64,000 nt of DNA from UBA12567 sp964598425 (GTDB lineage Bacteria; Planctomycetota; Phycisphaerae; Phycisphaerales; SM1A02): the NCBI GenBank assembly GCA_964598425.1, contig CAZRBV010000004.1, forward strand, positions 1-64,000, given 5' to 3'. Positions 43,240 to 52,008 of this stretch are shown piece by piece (position 1 is the stretch's first letter; every line of letters begins with the position of its first letter). A program made the translations under genes and the position numbers. The notes below the pieces were generated by a model, which saw only the letters and a list, made by a program, of their open reading frames with translations, was not told where the DNA came from and searched no databases.

Positions 43240-44574
43240 ATGCCACTCACTCGCCGAAGCGTCGTACGCACAGCAGCCCTGGCGCCGCTGGTCATGCCAG
43301 CCGTTTCGTGGGGGCGTGTTCTTGGGGCCAACGATCGACTCAACATGGCTGTCATTGGTACCGGCGGTATGGGGACCGGACATCTGTCCGGATTGGTCAA
43401 TCGCGCGGGCGAAGAGAATATCGTCGTATCCCGCGTCTGCGATGTGTACCGCCGAAGACTGGACAACGCAGCAAAGATCGCCTCACTGTCTCCTGGCAAC
43501 GCAACCATGGAGTACCGCCGCGTACTCGATGACCCCGATGTCGATGCGGTCGTCATCGCCACTCCTGACCATTGGCATACCAGGATTGCCATCGAGGCCA
43601 TGGAGTCAGGCAAAGATGTCTACTGCGAGAAACCACTCTCGCACACTATTCCGCAGGCGCTTGCATGCCGCGACGCCGTTCATCGGACAGGGCGGACGCT
43701 CCAGGTTGGACCGCAGGGAACCAGCGATGGCACTATCTGGTCTGCTCGAACGGCCATCGCTGAGGGCCGCATCGGTAAACCCACGTGGAGCCAGGGCGCG
43801 TATTGCCGCAACTCCCGTGGTGGGCAATTCAACTGGCACATCGATGAAGACGCAGGGCCACACCAGGCCCCCGACCAGCCGGGCTATGTCTGGTGGGATC
43901 AGTGGCTCGGGCACACGTACGGGCTCGCCCCGAAGATTGACTGGAATGCCGATCACTTCTTTCGATTCCGCAAGTACCTCGCCTACAACGGTGGGCTCGC
44001 CACCGACCTGCTGTATCACCGGCTCGCGCCCCTGCTGCTGGCGATAGAAGGGCATGGTGGTGCCTATCCAAAGCGTGTCGTTGCCAGTGGTGGTCGGTAT
44101 CTCGAAAAGGACGAGCGAGACATCCCTGACACCTTCTTCATGATGGTGGATTATCCGAGCGAGCACACCGTGTGCCTTTCAAGCGTCATGACCAATGATG
44201 ACACCTGGCCAACGGTCATCCGCGGCCAATACGGCACCATGGAGTTTGGCGAAGGCATCACCATCAATGAACAGTCGCCGTGGTGGAAGGAGTTTCGAGT
44301 CGCCAACGGATTGACGCCACATATGGTCGATGACGGCACAGGTGGGCAAGAACCGCTCCTCAGCCCGGGACATGCGACCGTATCGCTGCCCGGGCAGGAA
44401 CGCCGCGACCATATGGGCAACTTCCTTGATGCCATCAAGAAGGGCGATCCGCTCGCCTGCAACGTCGATCTTGGATGCGCCACAATGGTCGCAATCGCCA
44501 TGGGCGTGGCCGCCTGGAAGGACGATCGGGTCCTCAGGTGGGACCCGGACCACGAGGTCGTGATTTCGGCCTGA
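43240..44574 (+). CDS. Tat-exported Gfo/Idh/MocA oxidoreductase
   Basis: A 444-residue periplasmic oxidoreductase. The N-terminus MPLTRRSVVRTAALAPLVM carries a twin-arginine motif and hydrophobic stretch. The Rossmann fold begins MAVIGTGGMGTGHLSGL, and the EKP motif is YCEKPLSHT. GLATDLLYHRLAPLLLA lies at the active-site region. Planctomycetes encode many such exported Gfo/Idh proteins, proposed to bind cofactor before export and to act on sugars. The ATG at 43240 follows CAGGAG at 7 bases. Substrate not inferable. Confidence 0.9.
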   Translation: MPLTRRSVVRTAALAPLVMPAVSWGRVLGANDRLNMAVIGTGGMGTGHLSGLVNRAGEENIVVSRVCDVYRRRLDNAAKIASLSPGNATMEYRRVLDDPDVDAVVIATPDHWHTRIAIEAMESGKDVYCEKPLSHTIPQALACRDAVHRTGRTLQVGPQGTSDGTIWSARTAIAEGRIGKPTWSQGAYCRNSRGGQFNWHIDEDAGPHQAPDQPGYVWWDQWLGHTYGLAPKIDWNADHFFRFRKYLAYNGGLATDLLYHRLAPLLLAIEGHGGAYPKRVVASGGRYLEKDERDIPDTFFMMVDYPSEHTVCLSSVMTNDDTWPTVIRGQYGTMEFGEGITINEQSPWWKEFRVANGLTPHMVDDGTGGQEPLLSPGHATVSLPGQERRDHMGNFLDAIKKGDPLACNVDLGCATMVAIAMGVAAWKDDRVLRWDPDHEVVISA

Positions 44575-44703
44575 CGGGACTTGAACCCCCTGCCAGTAAC
44601 CAACGTAGCCTCCTTGGGGCGGCCTGCGCTTGCGTATCGGGGTAGGATTGCCGCTGTCAGTTTCTTTGGGGGAACTCATCCACCCGTGTTCAGGAGACAC
44701 AAC

Positions 44704-47700
44704 ATGCGAATTCCAATCACCATGGTCGTCATCGGCGGCCTCGGCATTGCCGCAGCCACCCTGGCCGCTGATGCCGTCGATCCGGCCAATGCCCAGATCG
44801 ATACCCGCGTTGCCGCGACCAGTGGCAGCAAAAAGTCGGACTTCCCGAAGTTCGACACCGTCGTCAAGGACTCCTACAAGAAAGTCGTCTCAACCGCCGA
44901 CGGCAAGCCGGGCATGTATACGCTCTATGTCGATCACAAGACTGGTGATGTGCTGGCCGAACTGCCTCGCAACTTTGGCAAACAGAACATCTTCTTCGCC
45001 TACACCATCGCGGGTGGCATTCCCCAGGCGGGCGTGCAAGCCGGCGACATGTATGCGAAGTGGAAGAAGTTCGGCAAACGGCTTGCGCTGATTCAACCGA
45101 ACTATTCGGTTCGATCAAGCGGTGACAAGCAATCCAGAGCAGGCACCAAGCGAGTCTTTACAGACCGCGTGATTCTCGATGTCCCAATCAAGACCATGGG
45201 GCCCGGCGGCGGCCCTGTCATTGATCTCTCAGACCTGCTCGTCAAGCAGTCGAGCAAGTTCTTCGGAGGCATGACCAGCGGCGCCAACACGAGACTTGCA
45301 ACCGTCGAGAAGGCCAAAGCCTTCCCGAACAACATTGAACTTGCCTTCCAGATGCCGCTCCGTGGAGGCAGGCTCGGAACGCTCGCCTACTCGATCGCTG
45401 AGATTCCTGAGAACACCGGCTACAAAGCTCGAGCTGCCGATGAGCGCGTCGGATACTTCACAACCGCGCACCGCGACATCGGCGACGCATCGAAGGAAGA
45501 TCCCTGGATTCGTTACATCAACAGGTGGAACGTCCAGAAGGCCGATCCGAAACTCAAGATGAGCCCGCCCAAGAAGCCCATCGTCTTCTACGTCGAGCAC
45601 ACGACACCCGTGCGATACCGCCGATGGGTCCGTGATGGCATCCTCGAGTGGAACAAAGCCTTCGAGAATGTCGGTATCGTCAATGCAATCGAGGTCTATC
45701 AGCAGGACGCCGACACCGGCGCCCATATGGAAAAGGACCCCGAAGATGCCCGGTACAACTTCTTCCTGTGGACCAACGCCGACATGGGCTTCGCTATCGG
45801 CCCCAGCCGTGTGCATCCCAAGACCGGTGAGATTCTTGACGCCGACATCGTGATGGACGAAGGGTTCATCAACGGGTGGTCCAAGACCTGGAAGGATCTG
45901 GTACCTGAAACGGCGCTCGAAGGCTGGGGGCCAGATTCCCTCGCCTGGCTCGCGGAACGCCCCGAGTGGCATCCACGCACCTTGCTCGCGAACCGCTCCG
46001 AGCGAAGTGAGATTCGTCAACAACTTGAACGCGAGTCGATGCTCCGCGCCTCGGGCGCATTGCCAGGATTCGCTTCGCCGACCATTGAAACGGATCTCAT
46101 TGGCGATGAGCAACTCGACGGCCTCATTGGCCGCGTCAGTCAGGTCAACGGCAACTGCCGCCACGCGGCATGCAAGGCGATGGAAGTCGCGATGGTTCGA
46201 CTCAACCCCGAACTCATCATGAATCTGAACAAGCCCAGCAAGGCTCTTGCTGACCCCAATGACCCAGTGTCTGGAACGTGGTTTGGAACCATGGAGGCGA
46301 CGGCCCCAAGTGGCGAGAGTCAAGCCATGGACCTGACCCTTGAACTGGCCCTGAACAAGGACAACAGTGTCGACGGCACTGCTGAAATGGGCATGATGGG
46401 ATCGGTCGAACTCGTGGGCGAATGGGTCCCGGCGGACAACCGCCTGACTCTCAACGCTGCCGATGAAGAAATGGGCGCCCCGCCGCTCATCGTGACCATT
46501 GAAGACGGCCAGATGACCGGCGGCGTCACCAATGGCCCCATGTCGATGACCTTGACTGCAACTCGGTCGGACGATGCTGATGCTACTGACGAAGATGAAG
46601 AGGGTGTCGATGCCGAAGATGTTGTCAGCGACGACACGGACTCCGAAGACGCTGACACAACTGAAGAAGAAAGCACCGACGAGGTTGCTGAAGAGTCTGA
46701 CAAGCCGTCTCCAAAGGACGGCAAGGAGGACCAGCAGTATCTCGATGGCGTTCCCGAGGAATTCATCGGGCCGCTGTTGAAAGAAGTTGTCATGCACGAG
46801 GTCGGTCATACGCTCGGCCTGCGTCATAACTTCAAGGGCAGCACGATCAACACGCTTTCTGATATCAACTCAGAAGACTTTGACGGCGCAGCACTGTCAG
46901 GCTCGGTGATGGATTACCTGCCCATCAACATCAATTACGAACTCGGCGAAGAGCAGGGTGCCTGGACGCAGATGTCGATCGGTCCCTATGACATGTGGGC
47001 CATTGAGTATGGCTACATCGACCGAAAGCCCGAGAAGGTCTTGGACCGCGTGTCCGACGCAGATCTCATCTACGCGACCGACGAAGACACGTGGGGGCCG
47101 GATCCTCGCGCGCGCCGCTTCGATAATGGCGAGAACCCGCTCAACTATGCTGAGTCGCAGATCGGGCTGGCCAACCATCTCCGAGCGCAGATTCTCGAAG
47201 ACATGGTGGAGGACGGCGAGAGTTGGGCCGAGGCCCGCAAAGCCTATGACATGCTGCTGTACAAGCACCTCGGTGCCATCAACATCGCATCGAATTGGAT
47301 CGGCGGGAGTTATCTCAACCGTGACAAGAAGGGTGATGCGGGCGACCGCGAGCCGATCACGCCGATCGAAGCAGATATGCAAAGGCGCGCGATGAACATC
47401 GTGCTTGAGAACACGATGCGAGACGAAGCCTTTGGCCTCTCTCCCCAACTTCTCCGCCGAATGACGGTAGACAAGTGGTGGGACGACGGCGGACAACGCT
47501 ACATCTTTGAGGATGAGACCTACCCGGTCCACGACAAGATTGCGGGGATTCAGTCCATGGCCATGAACAGCATCCTGAATCCGCAGACGCTCAATCGTGT
47601 CTATGACAATGAGTTCCGCGCCGAAGAGGACGAGGATGTCCTGACGGTTCCGGAAGTGCTCGCCACAGTGCGCGATGCCGTCTGGGGCGAACTCGACGGC

Positions 47701-48069
47701 GGTCCTCAGGGTTCCTACTCCGCACGGTCGCCCTACATCACCAGCCTTCGCAGGAACGCCCAGCGCGAGCACCTCGGTCGACTCATCGATCTGAGCATGC
47801 CTGCGGGAAGCGGCTGGTATACGGCACCGGTCTCAAACCTCAGCCGCATGCAGCTTCGTGAGCTCAAGGGAACGATCGACAGCGCGATGCGGCGGAAGGG
47901 ATCGGATCTCGATCCGTATTCCCGAGCCCACCTCGCCGAGGCGAGCTCGCTCATTGATCGCGCCTTGAATGCGCAGTACCTCTACAACACCGACGATATC
48001 AGTGCCGGTGGTGGCGGAATGATGTTCCCATTCCTGGGACAACCCGCAGATGAGGTTCCATCGAACTGA
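44704..48069 (+). CDS. Large exported zinc metalloprotease (DUF5117-like) with inserted domain
   Basis: A 1121-residue secreted protein. MRIPITMVVIGGLGIAAAT is a signal peptide, and AGGAG precedes the ATG. The N-terminal half (FPKFDTVVKDSYKKV...FFAYTIAGG...VLDVPIKTM) and IVFYVEHTTPVRYRRWVRDGI resemble DUF5118/DUF5117 zinc proteases. The zinc motif HEVGHTLGLRH lies at 698-708 (HExxHxxGxxH), and the C-terminal part has SVMDYLP and IGPYDMWAIEYGY. About 100 residues (around 520-620, SGTWFGTMEATAP...MTLTATRSD) look like a small beta-barrel inserted before the zinc motif, followed by an acidic linker of about 55 residues (near 621-676). Substrate unknown. The gene ends at a clear terminator. Confidence 0.88.
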   Translation: MRIPITMVVIGGLGIAAATLAADAVDPANAQIDTRVAATSGSKKSDFPKFDTVVKDSYKKVVSTADGKPGMYTLYVDHKTGDVLAELPRNFGKQNIFFAYTIAGGIPQAGVQAGDMYAKWKKFGKRLALIQPNYSVRSSGDKQSRAGTKRVFTDRVILDVPIKTMGPGGGPVIDLSDLLVKQSSKFFGGMTSGANTRLATVEKAKAFPNNIELAFQMPLRGGRLGTLAYSIAEIPENTGYKARAADERVGYFTTAHRDIGDASKEDPWIRYINRWNVQKADPKLKMSPPKKPIVFYVEHTTPVRYRRWVRDGILEWNKAFENVGIVNAIEVYQQDADTGAHMEKDPEDARYNFFLWTNADMGFAIGPSRVHPKTGEILDADIVMDEGFINGWSKTWKDLVPETALEGWGPDSLAWLAERPEWHPRTLLANRSERSEIRQQLERESMLRASGALPGFASPTIETDLIGDEQLDGLIGRVSQVNGNCRHAACKAMEVAMVRLNPELIMNLNKPSKALADPNDPVSGTWFGTMEATAPSGESQAMDLTLELALNKDNSVDGTAEMGMMGSVELVGEWVPADNRLTLNAADEEMGAPPLIVTIEDGQMTGGVTNGPMSMTLTATRSDDADATDEDEEGVDAEDVVSDDTDSEDADTTEEESTDEVAEESDKPSPKDGKEDQQYLDGVPEEFIGPLLKEVVMHEVGHTLGLRHNFKGSTINTLSDINSEDFDGAALSGSVMDYLPININYELGEEQGAWTQMSIGPYDMWAIEYGYIDRKPEKVLDRVSDADLIYATDEDTWGPDPRARRFDNGENPLNYAESQIGLANHLRAQILEDMVEDGESWAEARKAYDMLLYKHLGAINIASNWIGGSYLNRDKKGDAGDREPITPIEADMQRRAMNIVLENTMRDEAFGLSPQLLRRMTVDKWWDDGGQRYIFEDETYPVHDKIAGIQSMAMNSILNPQTLNRVYDNEFRAEEDEDVLTVPEVLATVRDAVWGELDGGPQGSYSARSPYITSLRRNAQREHLGRLIDLSMPAGSGWYTAPVSNLSRMQLRELKGTIDSAMRRKGSDLDPYSRAHLAEASSLIDRALNAQYLYNTDDISAGGGGMMFPFLGQPADEVPSN

Positions 48070-48096
48070 TACCCGTCTCCTGACGGTGGATGAAGC

Positions 48097-48134
48097 AGCG
48101 GGCTCACCAGAAGGTGAGCCCGCTGTTGTTTTTC
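48097..48134 (+). terminator. Rho-independent terminator after the metalloprotease gene
   Basis: GCGGGCTCACC (48098-48108), loop AGAA, GGTGAGCCCGC (48113-48123), then TGTTGTTTTTC. A perfect 11-bp stem with a U-rich tail, 29 bases after the stop and 31 before the next ATG. Confidence 0.92.
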
Positions 48135-48165
48135 AGGGGTCGAACACGACTGATATCTTGCCCGC

Positions 48166-49305
48166 ATGAACACCACCCTGATCGCAGGCATACCCAATGC
48201 CAACGACACCCTCTTTCACGCTATTCGGTTCGGCGCTGGCGACCCAGCGGCACTGATCGATTTCGGAAGCGAGCGGCTTCTCATCATCCGCGATATCGAA
48301 ATGGACCGCGCTGGTAAGTCGGCGCGAGTCGATCGTGTTGCCTGCCCGGCGGACTTCACGCCGAGCGGCGGCCTTTCGGGAGACCGGGAAACCGCGACAG
48401 CGCAGGCCGCCGCCGAAGCACTCCTCCGGGCAGATGTCACCGAAGTCACGTCAGATCGAACGCTCCCACTCTCTTTTGTATCGGCGCTTCGTGATGTGGG
48501 CATCGAGACAACGTACGACCCGGACCTCGGCGTAGCGTCGAGACGGAGCAAGGATGCCGAAGAACTCGAGGCCTTGCGAGTCGCTCAGACCGATACACAG
48601 GCAGCAATTGCCATGGCTTGTGAGACGATTGCCGGGTCCTCGCCCGATGCGCAGGGGCTTTTGAGTCACGAAGGTGCCACGCTGACTTCCGAGCGTGTGC
48701 GGACGCTCATCGATGTCTTTCTGCTCGAGCGCGGGTATGAGAATCCAACCAGCATTGTCGCTGGCGGGCCACAAGGTGCCGACTGCCACAGCCACGGCCA
48801 GGGTGCCCTGCGAACCGGCGAGCCCATCATCATTGACGTCTTCCCACGATCAAAGTCCACCCGCTACAACGGTGACTGCACGCGAATGGTCGTTCACGGT
48901 GAGGTCCCACCGGCAGTCGAACGAATGCACGCAGCCGTGCTTGCAGCGAAGATCGCCGGTGAGAACGCCGCGATGGCTGGCATTACCGGTGAAGCAGTCA
49001 ACGAAGCGACAACCGCTGTCATCACGGAGCATGGCTATGAGCTTGGGCTCCCCAAGCCAGAGGACGATCCGGGACGCATCGCAATGGTCCACGGAACCGG
49101 GCACGGGGTCGGACTCGCCGTCCATGAACCTCCTCTCCTCGACCGAGGCGGCCCACCGCTCGTCGCGGGCGACGTCATCACGATCGAGCCGGGACTGTAC
49201 GGCCCAGCCATCGGTGGCCTGCGGCTCGAAGACATGGTTGTCGTCACCGACACCGGATGCGAGGACCTTGGCAGCGGCCTGCACCTCGGACTGACCTGGG
49301 CCTGA
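48166..49305 (+). CDS. M24 family metallopeptidase (Xaa-Pro aminopeptidase-like)
   Basis: A 379-residue pita-bread-fold peptidase that probably removes residues before proline in cytosolic peptides. The creatinase-like N-terminal domain spans about 1-145. All five metal ligands are visible: Asp in IIIDVFPRS, Asp in NGDCTRMV, His in MVHGTGHGVG, Glu in TIEPGLYG and Glu in LRLEDMVV. Exact substrate preference (prolidase or aminopeptidase P) cannot be set. It stands alone after the terminator at 48097. Confidence 0.9.
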   Translation: MNTTLIAGIPNANDTLFHAIRFGAGDPAALIDFGSERLLIIRDIEMDRAGKSARVDRVACPADFTPSGGLSGDRETATAQAAAEALLRADVTEVTSDRTLPLSFVSALRDVGIETTYDPDLGVASRRSKDAEELEALRVAQTDTQAAIAMACETIAGSSPDAQGLLSHEGATLTSERVRTLIDVFLLERGYENPTSIVAGGPQGADCHSHGQGALRTGEPIIIDVFPRSKSTRYNGDCTRMVVHGEVPPAVERMHAAVLAAKIAGENAAMAGITGEAVNEATTAVITEHGYELGLPKPEDDPGRIAMVHGTGHGVGLAVHEPPLLDRGGPPLVAGDVITIEPGLYGPAIGGLRLEDMVVVTDTGCEDLGSGLHLGLTWA

Positions 49306-49333
49306 TTGGACACATTGGTGTGACCTCTGCGCC

Positions 49334-51316
49334 CTACGCCGCGTCAGGCATGACCGGCGGCATCGGTATTGCCAGTACCTCAGCAACAGCCCGAACGACC
49401 TCTGCTTCACCAATCGTTGTTTTGCCATCATGATCAACGACTGACACGACTGCTTCCAGCAGACGACCTCGCTCGCTGAACTTCAATGTGCGCAGGTCAT
49501 GCACGGCTGCGTTGATCCCCTTGAGCGACACACCCTGAAGTCCCGAGGATGGCATCGTGAGTTTGAGTTGATGACAGGCCGTACCCACCGCCGCCTCTGT
49601 TTCAGAACGATCCATGCCGCCAGCTGCGGCAACCACCGATAGGATGCCTAGCACGCTCGACTCCATCGACGCGATTGAACGGCGGGACGAGTGGCTCGCC
49701 TTGCCGCCCCGATCAAGCATCGCATCGACAAGCAGCGCCACGACCCACTCGAACCGGCTGACCTTTCGATCGGCCGCGACGAGCGCTTCGACGAGTGACT
49801 GAAGCTCACCAGCCTGCGTCGGGGACAGGGCTTGCACAGCGGCGCTTGTCATGTCGAGCAGCGGTATGCGCGCAGCCGCATCCAGGTTTGCGACAGCCGG
49901 GGCAAGCGCTGCAACACGGGCACCCTCGTACTCAGGAAGCAACCGGTTGATCGCCTCCTGTTGCCGTCTCTTCGCCTCGGCATCGTCCCCGCCATCCTCA
50001 ATCAGCATCGCGGCAATCAGAGCGCGGGCCGCCTGCGGCGTATGGGCCGCATCCCGCAACACGAGTGGGATCGAGGAGATGACCTGCCTCGTCCACGCCA
50101 TTGGGGCCGCCTGCACCTCCCCTGCCGAGGCCAGCACCTGCTGCATCCGGCCGATTGCAACCGCAGCGGCAACCCCCTTCCCGACCCCACTCGTTTGGGC
50201 TGCCGGCTCGCCTGCCGGGTCTGTTGGAAGTTCGGACACCTCCACGGTGCGCCCGCCAGTGATCCGATCGATCCGCATGGCAAGCGGCGGATGGGTTGCG
50301 AACACCGCTGGCATCGCCTGCGAGAAGAACATGTGATTGAACTGGCTGGCCTCGGCGGCGAATCGGGGTTTCCTGGTTGATTGACTGATTCGGCTCAGCG
50401 CCCCGGCAATGCCATCTGGATTGCGCGTGTACTGCACAGCGGATGCATCGGCAAGGAACTCACGCTGCCGCGATACGGCCGCCTGAATGATCCTCGCCAT
50501 CAGCGTGCCGAGGAACCCCACGGCCGCAACCAGCGCGCCAAACACAATGATGCCTATCGCCAGTGCCGCGCCTCCTCCTTTGTCGTTGCTGCTTCGCCGG
50601 CCACCGCCAAACAACAGTGAATATCCCACGACGCGAATCAGCAGCAACCCCGTAATGCCAAGAACCATCACGCCGTTGATGACTGCCACGAGCCTCAGAT
50701 TGAGCCGCATGTCGCCATTGAAGATGTGGCTGAACTCATGCGCCACGATTCCCTGCAGTTCGTCCCGGGGAAGCGCGATGCACCCCCGTGTCAAACCGAT
50801 CGCAGCCTGATCCACCGTATGCCCCGCGGCAAACGCGTTGATTGAATCGGATGGGATGGCGAAGACCGGAGGCACCGGGATTCCCGAGGCAATCGCCATT
50901 TCCTCGACGGTATTGAGCGCTCTGCGTTCTGCCGGATCAGTGGTATCGGGCTCGATGCGAACACCACCGAGCATTTCCGCAACGGCCGGTCCCCCGGCTC
51001 GCAGCTGCATGTAGCGATAGAGGAATCCCCCGCCGACCAACACGATCATGATGCCGAGGGCGATGAGCGCGAGCTCCGGATCCCACCATGATCCGACTTC
51101 GAGCTCGGCCCACCGCTCAGCGCTGTTGTGATGGATCTCCCGTCCCTGACTCGCCGCCTCCCGATCCTGCACTTGCTCGTAGATACCGGCAGCCTGGACG
51201 GCAAGCATGGTGATGAAGTAGAGCCCCGCCGTCATGCCAACCAAGCCAAGAAGCAGCGACCAGACCAACATGCCGGTCTTCTTGTGCGCACGGTCCTGCG
51301 CCTCAAAGAAATTCAT
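49334..51316 (-). CDS. M48 family membrane metalloprotease with long C-terminal extension
   Basis: A 660-residue inner-membrane protease of the HtpX/M48 type. Two N-terminal helices (LVWSLLLGLVGMTAGLYFI, 18-36, and LALIALGIMIVLVGGGFLY, 82-100) precede the zinc motif HEFSH (193-197). Further helices follow, then the third ligand in QREFLADASAV and THPPLAMRI. HtpX proteins are about 290 residues; here some 330 extra residues of helical, soluble sequence follow, ending in SVVDHDGKTTIGEAEVV, which recalls a TerB-like helical domain. lemA lies 22 bases upstream, the usual partner arrangement for this longer M48 group, which suggests envelope protein quality control. Confidence 0.9.
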   Translation of the reverse strand: MNFFEAQDRAHKKTGMLVWSLLLGLVGMTAGLYFITMLAVQAAGIYEQVQDREAASQGREIHHNSAERWAELEVGSWWDPELALIALGIMIVLVGGGFLYRYMQLRAGGPAVAEMLGGVRIEPDTTDPAERRALNTVEEMAIASGIPVPPVFAIPSDSINAFAAGHTVDQAAIGLTRGCIALPRDELQGIVAHEFSHIFNGDMRLNLRLVAVINGVMVLGITGLLLIRVVGYSLLFGGGRRSSNDKGGGAALAIGIIVFGALVAAVGFLGTLMARIIQAAVSRQREFLADASAVQYTRNPDGIAGALSRISQSTRKPRFAAEASQFNHMFFSQAMPAVFATHPPLAMRIDRITGGRTVEVSELPTDPAGEPAAQTSGVGKGVAAAVAIGRMQQVLASAGEVQAAPMAWTRQVISSIPLVLRDAAHTPQAARALIAAMLIEDGGDDAEAKRRQQEAINRLLPEYEGARVAALAPAVANLDAAARIPLLDMTSAAVQALSPTQAGELQSLVEALVAADRKVSRFEWVVALLVDAMLDRGGKASHSSRRSIASMESSVLGILSVVAAAGGMDRSETEAAVGTACHQLKLTMPSSGLQGVSLKGINAAVHDLRTLKFSERGRLLEAVVSVVDHDGKTTIGEAEVVRAVAEVLAIPMPPVMPDAA

Positions 51317-51338
51317 AATGCCACCCTCTTCTCAGGAA

Positions 51339-51965
51339 TCAGGTGAATTGCACTTTTGGAGCTTCCTTCTGAGCTGCATCTTCGATCTCGAATGAAGATG
51401 CCTCAGAGAAGTTGAACATGCCCGCGATGATGTTCGAGGGGAACGTCTCTCGTTTGGTGTTGTACACCATGACCGAGTCGTTGTACGCCTGCCGAGAGAA
51501 TGCCACCTTGTTCTCAGTGCTGGTGAGTTCTTCCTGCACCTGCATCATATTGGCGCTGGCTTTGAGGTCCGGATAGGCCTCCACCGCGACGTTCAGACTT
51601 CCCAGAGCGCTCGCGAGGGCACCTTCTGCGCCGGAGAGGCTCTTCATCGCAGCGCCATCGGTCGGGTCGAGTCCAACCGCCTTCGCAGCGGCCAAAGCCT
51701 GATTCCTCGCCTCGGTGACAGCTTCGAGCGTTCCAGCCTCGTGCTTCATGTATCCCTTGGCAGTTTCAACCAGATTCGGAATCAGGTCATACCGCCGTTT
51801 GAGTTGCACATCAATCTGGGCCCATGCATTCTTGACCCGATTGCGAAGCGACACCAGTGCGTTGTAAATCGCAATGATCATGACAATCAGAAGGAGCAGA
51901 AGTCCGCCAAGAACGATAAACACGATCGCAACCCCGGCGAGGGCCAACATAGACGTCGTCAACAT
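51339..51965 (-). CDS. lemA: LemA family protein
   Basis: A 208-residue membrane protein with one N-terminal helix (VAIVFIVLGGLLLLLIVMIIAIYN, extracellular tip first). The conserved helical-bundle domain follows: NRVKNAWAQIDVQLKRRYDLIPNLVETAKGYMKHE, broken here as NRVKNAWAQIDVQLKRR and DLIPNLVETAKGYMKHE. The later FSRQAYNDSVMVYNTKRETFPSN block (SRQAYND...ETFPSN) is diagnostic. The role is unclear; such proteins pair with M48 proteases. The ATG at 51965 follows AAAGGTG. It sits between the 693-residue secreted protein gene (43 bases upstream) and the M48 gene (22 bases downstream), as one operon. Confidence 0.93.
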   Translation of the reverse strand: MLTTSMLALAGVAIVFIVLGGLLLLLIVMIIAIYNALVSLRNRVKNAWAQIDVQLKRRYDLIPNLVETAKGYMKHEAGTLEAVTEARNQALAAAKAVGLDPTDGAAMKSLSGAEGALASALGSLNVAVEAYPDLKASANMMQVQEELTSTENKVAFSRQAYNDSVMVYNTKRETFPSNIIAGMFNFSEASSFEIEDAAQKEAPKVQFT

Positions 51966-52008
51966 GTCAATTCACCTTTCCCGTCAACTCCAATGCGCCG
52001 CCCCGACC

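Noticed and set aside
44575..44600. tRNA-like T-arm on the minus strand (GGGTTCAAGTCCC type sequence)
   Set aside because: The T-loop is convincing but the outer stem pairs fail, and no matching acceptor, D or anticodon arms lie upstream; the 3' side runs into the Gfo/Idh coding region.
45229..46827. Long open frame opposite the metalloprotease gene (532 codons)
   Set aside because: It is a mirror of the codon bias of the sense gene, has no Shine-Dalgarno sequence and shows no domain.
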